Positions 34,800-46,900 of a stretch of DNA of 64,000 nucleotides are shown here, piece by piece. Origin of the DNA: Sinonovacula constricta (Eukaryota; Mollusca; Bivalvia; Cardiida; Solecurtidae); assembly GCA_007844125.1 (NCBI GenBank), contig CM017572.1:29079008-29143007 (forward strand), written 5' to 3'. Under the pieces are notes generated by a model. The model ran no database searches and had not been told where the DNA came from. It saw nothing but the letters and a program-made list of their open reading frames with translations. Both the position numbers and the translations under genes were made by a program. Each line of letters opens with the position of its first letter. Position 1 is the first letter of the stretch.

Positions 34800-36303
34800 T
34801 TCGTGATCAGACCACATACATATTTGCCATGACGTTATTAGATCACATACATAGTTATCATGACGTAATTAGGCCACAAACATAGCTGCCATGACATTAA
34901 TAGACCACTTTCTTCGTAAATAAACAAATAAGCTGCCTTGGAGATATTATGCCATATACTAGTACATTACTGCCATAGAGTTATTGTGACCTAGACAGTA
35001 CTGCTATGGAGTTATTATGCCCTATACTTTACTGCCGTGACGATATTATACAAAAGATTTACTAACATGGAGTTATTATGTCCTATACATCGCTGCCATG
35101 GAGTTATCATGCCATATAGACTGCTGCCATGACGTTATTATGCCATATACATTACTGACATGGAGTTATTATGCCATATAGACTGCTGCCACGATGTTAT
35201 TATGCCATATTCATTGCTGCCATGACGTTATTATGCCACATAGACTGCTGCCATGACGTTACTATGCCATATACATTGCCGCCATGAGGTAAGTATGCCA
35301 TATAGACTGTTGCCATGACGTTATTATGCCCCATACATTGCTGCCATAACGTTAATTTGCCCTATACATTCCTGCCATGATGTTCTTCGGCAATAAACAT
35401 TGCTGACATGGAGATATTATGCCCTATACATAGCTGCAGTGACGTTATTATGCCATATACATTGCTGCCATGACATTATTATGACATATAGACTGCTGCC
35501 ATGACGTTATTATGCCCTATACATTGTTGCAATGACGTTATTATGCCATGTACATTGCTGCCATGACGTTATTATGCCCTATACATTGCTGCCATGATGT
35601 TCTTCGGCAATAAACATTGCTACCATGAAGATATTATACACAATACATTGGTGTCATGACGTAATTATGCCCTATACATTACTTCAATAACGTTATTATG
35701 CCCTATTCATTGTTGCCATGATGTTATTATGCCCTATACATTATTGCCATGACGTCAATATACCATATTTATTGCTGTCAAGACGTTAGTATGCCCTATA
35801 TATTGCTGCCATGACGTTATCATGCCTATGAATTGCTGCCATGACGTTATTATGCCCTATACATTGCTGCCATGACGTTATTATGCGCTATTCAATGCTG
35901 CCATGCCGTTTTTTATTTCTACACATTGCTGCCATGACGTCATTAAACCCTATTTATTGCTATCATGGCGTTATCATGCTCTATACAATGACGTCATGAC
36001 GTTATTATGGTCTATACATTAGTGTTATGCCGTTATTATGCCTATACATTGCTGCCATGACGTCATTAAGCCATATATATTGCTGCCATGACCTTATCAT
36101 GCCCTATACAATGACGCCATGACGTTATCATGCCTATAAATTGCTGCCATGACGTTATAATGCCCTGTACTTTGCCGTCGTGGAGTTATTATGCTCTTTA
36201 ATTTGCTATCATGATGTTATTATGTCCTACACATTGCTGCCATGAAGTTGTTTTATTATGCCCTATACATTACCGTCTTGACGTTTTTCGGCTACAAACT
36301 TTG
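34800..36303 (+). repeat. 31-bp minisatellite array, copy B
   Basis: Same unit family as 144-1599 with many unit-by-unit matches at both ends. It lacks the 93-bp trimer expansion and has extra internal blocks (e.g. 35,450-35,830). Confidence 0.95.
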
Positions 36304-36304
36304 C

Positions 36305-36387
36305 AATCGGTAGAGCGTCGGCTCCAGGTACGGGAGGCCCCGGGTTCGATCCCGGGCCGCGACATACCAAAGTCGTTAAAAATGGCG
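36305..36387 (+). mobile_element. Truncated family 1 SINE (head only)
   Basis: The same insertion as 1611-1904 in copy A, with identical left flank CAAACTTTGC. The sequence jumps from AAAAATGG to CGGTATTGAGG, so the SINE body, the right target duplication and adjacent bases (A 1692-1946, 255 bp) are missing. Confidence 0.92.
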
Positions 36388-37071
36388 GTATTGAGGTTTT
36401 AGGACGGACTATAGACATGGAATTATGCTGTTTAAATTGCCGACTTAAATTACTAGGCTATATAAGTAATCGAAATGACATTATTAAACAATATGAATAA
36501 CCGAAATTTAAAACCTTCATGTTACCAACATGGAGATAATAGGATGTATGTATTTCTGACATGATGCTGATTTTATTTGTACGTGTTGTTTTAAAACCGA
36601 GTTGTTATTATTATACCTTTAAACTGCACGCTGCGGTTGAATTTGATGTATAAGACGTTGTTACTACATGTCTGTATTTTATCCGGCAATTAATAAGTGC
36701 ATAAACGGAATATTAACTGATCAGCTATTCTCATGATGTAATGCCTGCATAAAATGTTTGTGCATCGTACGTGCGTCGCACTTTCGCGACGTGGCTGAAA
36801 ATAACAACGAACCAAACCTATATAGAAGACCGAACTTTTGTTATACAAAAGTCGCAGTTGAACGTGTAGGAACTTTTTAAAATGTAATCGGTATCAGACT
36901 TTTATAATAATACTCGCCACACGTTTACATCAATTATTAATTGAAATTTGATTATTTTCTTTCAGTTACACTTTCGTACATAACTTCTTCACTATTTTAA
37001 TAAATAACTCGTCGATAGAAACCAGCAGACTGTAAGGAGTTAGTACTAATGTAAAAGGTTTATTTAAAATG

Positions 37072-37979
37072 CTAATCCTTGCTATAATTAATAAAAGAAA
37101 TTGCATCAGTTTTCAAGAAGATATCACTATAACAATTGTTTACGCGACTTCCTACACAACTTGACTCAACGCGATGTCACAAACCGACATAACGTCTTTT
37201 AACAATTCTGTTGACATTGGTCGCCATTTTAAAATTAGGGGCAGCCCGTGGCGTTGTAGTAGTCTACGATTTGTGATTCCGCTTGCTGCTCGACTGCTTA
37301 ACCTCATTTCGTGTTGGTTCGAGTCTATTTCGAGCAAAGGACTACATTTGGGAAGGTCTTCTAGCTGAACTTGGGTGCGCCGGTGGTTCGACTCGAGACA
37401 TTTATCTGAGACCCCGCCTCCACTCAAAATAGCTGGACGTCGCTATAATGACCATGATTGATCGGTGCGTTAATTGAATTAAAACGATTCATAAGTACAA
37501 AAAAACCCAAAAAACATCGAAAAATGATTAAAGATTCATAATGGATAAAAAGTAATGATAGATTTGTAACGAAAAAATCAAACGAAGCGTTGACCTTACG
37601 CCTGAGTAAAATACTTAAGGTAATAAAGTAAGCGAAATCATATCAACATTTTGGAATCCCTTAATATTAAGCTATTTGAAACATAACTCTTGGGGGTGGT
37701 AACCCACGACCCTCCTAATCTCGCTCATTAACGCGGGAGTTGACAATTTTCAAATTAATATTTAAACGATCTCCTACATATATATTATAGTGTGTGATTT
37801 AACATTTACAGTGCGTTGTTATATTTATACCAGTAAGACATGACTTTATGTTGTTGTTCTTTAAATTAATATTTACAATACTGTCTTTATTCCTAGCAGC
37901 ATTTAGTGTTTGGAAAATATCGCTAGTTAAAGCAAACGGATACTTTTTCTGGATTGGAGGTTATGGGGATTTCACTGAC
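37072..37979. mobile_element. B-specific 908-bp insertion containing a family 2 SINE
   Basis: Flanked by AAAATG at 37,066-37,071 and 37,980-37,985; copy A has one AAAATG (2,626-2,631) at the empty site. A family 2 SINE sits at about 37,240-37,460 (GGTTCGAGTC, TTGGGAAGGTCTTCTAGCTG). No transposase ORF. Confidence 0.8.
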
Positions 37980-37985
37980 AAAATG

Positions 37986-39995
37986 ACCAAAATCATACAT
38001 TAAATAGTTTATTATATATACAGAGTTTAGCTACTTAAAGAAGAAAAAAAAAACACAAAGCAAACACAAGATATATAATTTGGCATCTCTATCAAACACA
38101 GGTTTTACATTGTACATTCAAATACATGTACATAAGAAGAGATATTATTATGGTCTATTCGATGTACCAATCTAAAACTAAAACATCTACTAATTTAATC
38201 TATATTCTAACAACAATTCACAATTCCAATAACAATCATTGGTATCACATTTCAAATAGTTGATTTACATATAAACAAAGCTTCTCTTGAGTTTTCGCCA
38301 AAACTTTCATCAAATCTATAGAATCGCATTTGGTCCTCTATTGCATTTTGTCCTCGATTAACGCCAGATCACGTATGCGGCATTCTAGAAATCGACAACT
38401 TCACGGGAAAGCAGTCCCCTGGCCCTCCTAGTAGCAAATGTATGCAACTGAACTTATTTTATTATTTTTGCTAAAAGCGTTTTGGGCGAAATTCAAGAAA
38501 AAAGTCATTCATTTGTGTATAGTCGTCAACAGAATCGATTGTAATCAGGCTAAGCTAATTGTAAATAATAAAATGGACAATATTTAGCTTGACAGTGACA
38601 CAATATTAAAAAAACAAAAACAAAAAACAAAGCAAAACAAAAAACAACATGTAGTACGAAACATGTACACAAACACTGTATGTTAAACTATCTCCTGACC
38701 GCCTTAAACACGTTATTTTCTTAAAACATACCAACAACAAATCAATAAAGACAATTTAACAATTTTCGATTGTACATACATCTTCATTGACACATTTGTT
38801 CATAAATAGATAATTGACGAACTGGGTAAAACTGGTGCAATATTTTCCTTGTAATTTCATATCAATATTATTAATTCAAGTTCAGATTGTGTGTAGGTTG
38901 GAAGATGGGGGTGCAAGGAACACCGATAAAACTAAAATACATAACATCAATTCACGTTTAAAGACTGGTGAAATTGTACCGATTGTGATCCAAATTTACA
39001 TCAGAGCACATATCCGCCATTTCAGAAATCTATTATTTCACAGGTAGCCTGCCATAGACCATCCTAACAGCAAATGTGTTCAACCAAGCTTCGAATACAT
39101 CGTTAATTGTATCTAAGGGTTATTCACCATCTTCTATACGTAATATATGGCAATGGCGTGTAAATAAATCCACAATGATGCAGTGAAGTCGTTTAAATAT
39201 TTGAAGAAAGTTCACTCCCGCTCGGGGTAAAATCCTTGATCCGCTCCTGGAATCAAGCACAATTTGGGATATGGAATATAGGTAAACCGGTATTGTTACA
39301 TATACACAGAGATTCCTGCATAGCATCAACACAGTTACCACAGACAACAGAAACGTGTACTTCTTGCAAATTATATTGATATGAAATGTTAGTAAATCTT
39401 TAAATGCAATGTTGTTCACTTTTCTGACCCGAGATATTTTGGGAAACGCACCTACGAGTATTCCGTAATTGTCCAACGGGGAATGGGGATGGATATGTTT
39501 ATAAATGGCCGTGTTTATAATGTCGTACAAAGACAATACATTTTTTTATTGCATAAACTAAAAGAGTTGTAGTTTTATACACAATTCCGCGTACACAAAT
39601 TGCCCTAGTCGATATAAGTTATGGAGTTTGGTATATGTTGCAATACTCATAGGACTTTGTCATATATTCTTATGCCATATGAATTGTTAATGCACGATTT
39701 AGATTAACTGAACTAATTAACATTTTCGATCTGAATATAAACTTTTTACAATTGTCTAAACAAAATAACATTGATAATCGATTGACGATTTTTATAACAA
39801 CTGTCGGACATTATAGCATTGATAAATATACCGTTACATGTTATACGAACGATAACACACGCATTAAATCAAAAAGCGAATAGTAGCATGAAATGTTTTG
39901 ATAAAAAAAATATTAAATTCTGAAGAAACGCCTTATTATTGATGACGTTGCATCTTTTTGTTGAAATTGCGGGAAAACGTATTATCCGCATGTGG
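37986..39995. other. Intergenic, collinear with copy A 2,632-4,560
   Basis: Same content as copy A, including short ORFs at 38,814 and 39,120 that are not supported as genes. Confidence 0.6.
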
Positions 39996-40003
39996 TGACG
40001 TCA
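39996..40003 (+). promoter_or_regulatory. CRE-like palindrome, copy B
   Basis: TGACGTCA with a following TGACGTAA, paralogous to 4,561. Confidence 0.4.
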
Positions 40004-40210
40004 TATAAATGACGTAATTGTTTTGATGTTGATGTAAAATATACAAACATGGCGAACTGAGATGAAAACATAAACCTGACTTTCACTAAACATTTAATTG
40101 TAGGAACGTTTGTACAAAATATTTAATGGAAATACAACAATACATCAACTACGTACTTATCTGTAACATTTACAGAAGTACAGAGTTTTAAACACACGTT
40201 TTAATTTCAT

Positions 40211-40216
40211 TTTATT
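40211..40216 (-). terminator. Polyadenylation signal of gene B
   Basis: AATAAA on the minus strand about 155 nt past the stop codon, in the same context as 4,778 in copy A. Confidence 0.6.
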
Positions 40217-40369
40217 CCTGAACAAAATGTCGATGGAAGATAGTTTTGCTTAAATGATGATTTAATTCCACTTTTATAACGAGTCACTAATTCACAAAAT
40301 GTCACAATCAGCAACGAAAGGAGAAACACAAATGGAAAACAAAATGTCCGGCAATAATTAATACAAACT

Positions 40370-40951
40370 TTACTTCCATTCCACCATCAGAAGCTGATCA
40401 CTGTCCTCCCCACCGACATACAAGGAACTCCTGTTCACATCATAACTGAGGCAGAGTGGATCCCACGTGATACCATCTTCCTTGGACAATATCTGACCTA
40501 CCACGTGACCATTCTCGGTCACCTTGACTACGTTCTGTGAGTTCAGTCCGCACACAAACACGTGACCGTGATGGTCAGTGGTCACACCCCAGGCACCAGA
40601 CAGTCCGATATCCTGATCGGAGAGACAGAATATCGACCTCCCGTCCGTGCCGACACATACAAGACCTCTCAACCAGTCAGCCACATAGAGTCGGTCGCCG
40701 GAACTGTTCACGGAGATGTTTGAGATGTTTAAGAACAGTTTCCGGCCGTCGGTGTCCTTGGAGATCTCCCTCAGCTTCCTGCCACTCCTCACGTCGTGTA
40801 CATACAAGATGTCACGCAGCCACACAGCACAGTACAGCAGTCCGCCATGACAAGCGATCCTGTCGGTCTTATGTCCCAACTCGACGGTTCGTGTCCTGGT
40901 CAGACTGACCGTGTTGTACACGTGGACTTGGGTAGAATCATAGAAGGCAAC
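40370..40951 (-). CDS. Gene B last coding exon (propeller)
   Basis: The acceptor TTTCCAG precedes the exon at 40,951. 193 codons plus TAA. Compared with A it carries three extra codons in three places, and most substitutions cluster in predicted loops (for example ADWLRG against TDSGV), while strands such as TTDHHGHVFV and the C-terminal LLMVEWK are unchanged. Confidence 0.9.
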   Translation of the reverse strand, partial: VAFYDSTQVHVYNTVSLTRTRTVELGHKTDRIACHGGLLYCAVWLRDILYVHDVRSGRKLREISKDTDGRKLFLNISNISVNSSGDRLYVADWLRGLVCVGTDGRSIFCLSDQDIGLSGAWGVTTDHHGHVFVCGLNSQNVVKVTENGHVVGQILSKEDGITWDPLCLSYDVNRSSLYVGGEDSDQLLMVEWK

Positions 40952-43900
40952 CTGGAAATACAGAAATGTAGACCAGAGTAAAACATTGTAAATGTACAGA
41001 TTGTGTTGGTGACAAAATACACGTCAGCGTCCAAAGTCGTAAATGATGCAACCTGAAAACAGAGGGAAAGGAAACAGAACATTAATAAAGTATTTGGCCC
41101 GTATACACCAACCATTCTTTAATAACACTTGTTAAAGTCATGGTTTTTATTTCACAATATCTGCAGCGTATATTTAGCTATAAGTCTGAAATGTTGCATG
41201 GAATTTTAACTGATATTTTGTGCTTAAAATAATAGTTTAACTACATATAAAATTGAGTTTTCTTCGCATAAAATGGTGACTTGGGCAAAAGTCGTGAGTT
41301 GGGCTAAGCAATGTTTGGTGAATACAGGCCTTTGTGTCGTGGCACAAGTTTGGTAGGTTTGTTTGCGGTGGAGTAAACAATGCAGTCCAATCATCCATAC
41401 AACATCCTGAAAATATAGATATGTAAAGCAGGTAAACATTAAAAAAGAAATTGTAAAAAACTTCTAGTAAAATGGCAATCTTCAGTGTTTTCATAGTCGG
41501 GTCAGCTTGCTAGTGCCTGGTCTAATACGACTCAATAACCAACCGAATATACAGATCAGTACACTTGTTACATTCGCTGTCCTTCTGGCTCTGTTAAACT
41601 TGAGTACGGAGGAAAGTCGCCATTTGTGTCTGAAAGTGTGGAAATGTAAACACATGGTCATGTATGCAACGATTTGCAATAACTTAAATAAAATGTAATC
41701 GACATTTAAAATTGAGTTTAATCAAGTTACGTCTTGCTTTTTGAATCAGTAACAGATTAAGGTTTACGGGAAACTTACAGTAAATGTGTAAAATGCAGTG
41801 TGTCTAGATCTAACTATCTACAATAAACAGAGATCTTAAACACAGCCATAGTTTACGAGCAGTATTTTAACTAAATATAAACATAAAGCAATTTTAAAAG
41901 GCATATATTCAAAAGTATTATTATAATATTCAAATTTATACTCAACAAGATACCTTTATACATATATTCCATAAGAACTGGTTGAATCCATCTCACTTTG
42001 ACCGATTTCATGAACGCTCAACTTGTTTTTTAAATATTTATGACGTCATATTTTGTCGCGTGACGTATGAAATGTGTACAACTGTTAGTATACATGGACG
42101 CGATAAACCTGTGTGAGGCATACTACTTTAGGATCAATGTGTGCAATTTCGGTGTATAAATAAAGCTTATTTGATTTGTTACGTTGTGCTCAGGTGAACT
42201 AAAACCGTTTTGTTGTTTTCTTAAAAGATAATAAAATCGAATACTGGTCGGTACAGTTTGCCTACGTGTCATGAGTTGTCCTATTTTGTGTTGAATATAC
42301 CACAAGGATGACTATAAATCTCCACAACTTTTGTTAGTCACAGTTCCTGTACCTTAAATAGTTTTTGTTACCATTACAATAAATAGGTAAATAAGAAAAG
42401 GTCCTTTCAAAATTTTAAGATATTTAAATCTAATCTACCTCAGGTCATGCAATTCCGCGTATATTTATGCAAACAGTGATTCAAATGAATACTTATGTGA
42501 CGTAATTTCGGAAAATTCTGTCTCTCTAAGTATATCCCCCTATCGTTACTATTTATCTCTCTTTCACACTTATAGGTTTTCTGCAAAGTTTGAAATGTAT
42601 TTTCTCTATATCTGGTGCTTTGTGATACCATCAAAGAATTATCGAATAATTTATTTTCCCAATCTAAGTAGATCTAGACAAGATTAAAGATTTTGTTGCA
42701 TGATTATAATCTGATCCTCCAGCACATTCTTTCTTTTAAGAGTGCACGCGGCCAAGTGATTTATGTGAGGTGCAAATGGGCCACTTCGAATTATTGTCAG
42801 GTCGAATGATTTAGTCTTTCCCTGTCTTCCAACTGACCTGCTGTATCGCTTATATTCTTTGCTAATTCAACTACGGCACCTAGGTGATATATGACCACAA
42901 GTTAATAAGTCACAATCATACACTAAAATCTTCAAAATTATTTCTGTCAGTAAGGCGAAGAAAATGATTTTTGCAAAGAAGATTGTCTAAATATTCTTAT
43001 AAAGCATATGTGAAAGATAGTCATGCCCCTGGCGGCCATGTATTTTGAGGGATCAAATTTCTTTTGACAACCTTAATACAAGCACACTCAAGGATCGTGT
43101 GTACCAAAAACGAACGCTCTTGCTCATTTAGTTTCCTGATAAGACGATTTTGAAATAGTTACTATATAACCATTTGTGGAAAATTGCCTCTCCCCTGCGG
43201 CCATGATTTTATGGTTCAAAATTCTTTGAACACTCTTGATACAAGGCCACTTATGGCTAAAGTGTAGATTCTGACAAGAAGATTTTCAAAATTTTCCTAT
43301 AATATATAGCATGACAATTTTGTTAATTATATTTAATAGCCATATATGGAAAATGGCCACGCCAGTGGCGGTCGTGTTTCTTGACAGATCGAAATTCTTT
43401 TAGCAATATTGATAGAAAAGCCAAGAAACATGTATACTATCAAGGCTCTAGCTCTAGTTGTTACTGACAAGGATATTTGCCAAATATACCCCTGGCGGTC
43501 ACGTTTTTTGATGAATCAAAATTCTTTGAACATTCTCTTTATTCAAATCGATCGGTTATCTTTTCATTGCTTGCATTTAAGAAACCCCTCAAAAAGTACA
43601 AGGTTAGAGCTTCGTAAAACCGGTTTAAGCATCAGGCGTTCTCTTTTGCCGACCGACCGTTCCAAGGCGGCAAATGCTCCTTTTTGATAAATGACTCACA
43701 ACAGATATGTTCTTACTTTTACATTTAGTTTGCATGTACGGAATTTGCAATTCTCAAGTCACAGGTTACTAATGTACAAGTAAAGAATTGACAATATTCA
43801 GACGCTAGGTGGCGGTACCACATAAATATAGACATCACTAAGCTTGAAATAGAACGGAATATAATAAGTTAAAAGTAGAACGGAATCATAAATGATTCTT

Positions 43901-46900
43901 CAATGGAGATTCGATGGAACACAGCTTACGTTATTTGGTGTCAAATTGAGCGCGTTATCTTTTGCCAAAAGTAGTTATTAATGTATATATTAAAATTCTG
44001 CATGTAATTTTACAATATAAGTCTTTGTTTTCTTAAAACTTCATTCAATGCAATTTAATATACGTATCGGACGTTTCCAGAACATACGATCTCAGTCGCA
44101 TTCAGATTTGTTTCCAATGCATTGTAATTGAACTACATCAACAGGGGTGCGTGATGTAGTGAGTATGCTTTCCCCAGAGTCAGGTGCCCATGTGGCTCAG
44201 TTGCTAGAGCACCTACCTCGAGAGCAGGAGGACTTGGGTTCGATCCCCGCCCTCGGTAATGGGATTTTTCCAGCTTATTTAGTGGCGTCAGAACGGGTGC
44301 TACTAACTAAAATTGTATAGCACAAAAAATAATACAAGTGTTTGATTCAGTCGGTAAGAAACTCCCAACTTAAACGCGGACCAGTTCAAGCAGTACATTC
44401 TATTTATAGATTACAGGACATTCCTGTGTTATAAGCGCCAAGCTGGGTCCTAATGTTGAACTGGTGTTGTGCAATGTACATTTTACATTAAAGATTTTCG
44501 TCTCTAGATTAGTGACTTGTAAATTAGATTCTTGAAATGTACAAGAGGGACATGCTGGCCCTAAATCGCTCACCTGATGACACAGGCTTTTAGTAGGCTC
44601 AAATCTGGCATCAAGTAATTAAGAGTTATTTACTTTAGAAATCTTTGGTGAATATTGGACCATTAGTGTGGCCACTGGATTGATAACATTTTCTAGAATT
44701 TCACCAAGTAACCTAATGAATCCACATGACTCACTTCAAAACGTATGTAAGATTTCATACTGGCAAACATGCTGGTCAAGTTTGGTGAAGACTGGGGGCC
44801 ATCAATGTAGCATCAAGTGTTTTCACAAGGTTTTTCTAAAATTTGACCTAGTGACCTACTTTTTGACCCCACGTGACCCAATAACGAACTCATCCAAGAT
44901 TTCATGTAGGCAAAAATTCTGACCAAGTTTGATGAAGATTGGGTTATGCATGTGGTCTCTAGTGTGTTCACTAGCTTTTCCTAAGATTTTACCTAGTGAC
45001 CTACTTTTTGACCCCACGTGACTCAGTTGGGAACTCATCCAAGATTTTATGCAGACAAACATTCTGACCAAGTCTGGTGAGGATTGGTCTATAAATGTGG
45101 TCTCTAGTGTGTTCACAAGCTTTTCTAAAATTTGACCTAGTGACCTACTTTTTGACCCCACGTGATCCAATAACAAACACATCCAAGATTTCCTGCAGAC
45201 AAACATTCTGACTAAGTTTGATGAAGATTGGTCTAAAAATGGGGCCTCTTATGGGGTTTACGAGCGTTTTCTAAGATTTGACCTAGTGACCTACTTTTGA
45301 CCCCACGTGACCCAGTTGCGAATTCCTCCAAGATTTTATGCAGCCAAACATTCTGACTAAGTTTGGTGAAGATTGGGCTATAAATGTGGTCTCTAGTGTG
45401 TTCACAAACTTTTTCTTAAATTTGACATAGTGACCTAGTTTTTGAGCCCAGGTGACCCAATTATAAACTCATCCAAGATTTCATGCAGACAAACATTCTG
45501 ACCAAGTTTAATGAAGATTGGATAGAAAGTGTGGCCTCTAGTGTGTTCACAAGCTAAAATGTTGTCGACGAACGACTGACGAAGCAGTATCATCAAAGCT
45601 CCCCTTGAGCACATTGTGCTCAGGTGAGCTAAAAATGTATTCGTGATTCCCCCCCGCCCCCTCCCGCGCGATTTTTTTGTAACTCGTAAATTGTATATGC
45701 GGGAAATGTGGAATTGTTAAAATGTAATGTTGAAATGTAATTATTTTCATATAAAAAAATTATTATGTAATTAGATAGCGGTATTTAGCATGCGCGCAGT
45801 TGCAATTAACAAATTGACATTTGAAGTGACAAATTCGTGTATTGAGTTAGAAATAGTAATCAGAATATGGGCGGATGTCCCCTTCCATATGTATGCGATT
45901 AACTTTGTCGTGTCTTTTCAAAATTTGGTTTATGTTTCAATGCACATATTCTTACTGAATATGGTATTATTTCGATTTGAAAAACTACACAAAATGGTTG
46001 ACTATAAATAAAATTAACTTTCTGAATCATGAACATGACCAGAGACGAATAAATGGTTTAAGCATCCTATTCATGTGAAGTTGTAATTGAAGAACAAAAG
46101 TCCAATTTCCATCAAAGGAAATACATGTAACAATCATTATAGGATGAATTAAATGACAACATAGATTACATGCAAATAAAACTATTTATTTACAGTCAAT
46201 TTGGAAAGTTTTTTTTTCAAACTGCCAACTATCTGGGTAGAACCAGGTAATAAGTACACGCAGAAAAGTCTTGCTGGAGGACTAACATCGTGCAACTCGT
46301 GACCCTCTGATCCAAAGTCCAATGTCTTAACCACTAAACCATCATGGATGCCCACTTAATATAAATTTGACCAGACCTTATCTTTACAATAATCACTCGC
46401 ATGCAACTTTTCAGACTTAAATTTATTTTTTTCTTTTGTTGTTGGAATATCTTGAGTTTTACTATAATACATGCTACTATACATCTCAACTAAAACACAA
46501 GAGACAAGAAAAGTATACGTACTGCTACCTCTTGTGAACCAATAAAGCATACATCTGTTGGCAGCTCATCTGTATCACAGTACTTGGTTACCTTGTTACA
46601 TGACGGGTCTACAAGCTTCAGTCTGCCGTTATTGTAATCAGCTACCACCAGACTTCCATCATTGAGTTGACAGCAACCCCCGTTATGACATTTGCTTTCA
46701 TCCTCTGGTATCCTGACGTTGATTTGTTTCTTTTCTGGTTTCCCCACTGGCATATCTCTCTGTTTCTTCACAGGTCTCCCTACTTGAACGTCTCCTGGTC
46801 TCTTTACTACTGCCTTTACTGGTATGTCTACTTTACCTCCAAATGCACCCTGTGAGCTGATATCAAGTACATTTGTGCTGACTTCCTTCACAAGGGAAGA

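Larger units (their letters stand above)
40952..46522 (-). other. Gene B intron 2 (5.6 kb)
   Basis: The donor is GTACGTATAC (46,522) and the acceptor is at 40,952. It holds the repeat insertions listed separately. Confidence 0.75.
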
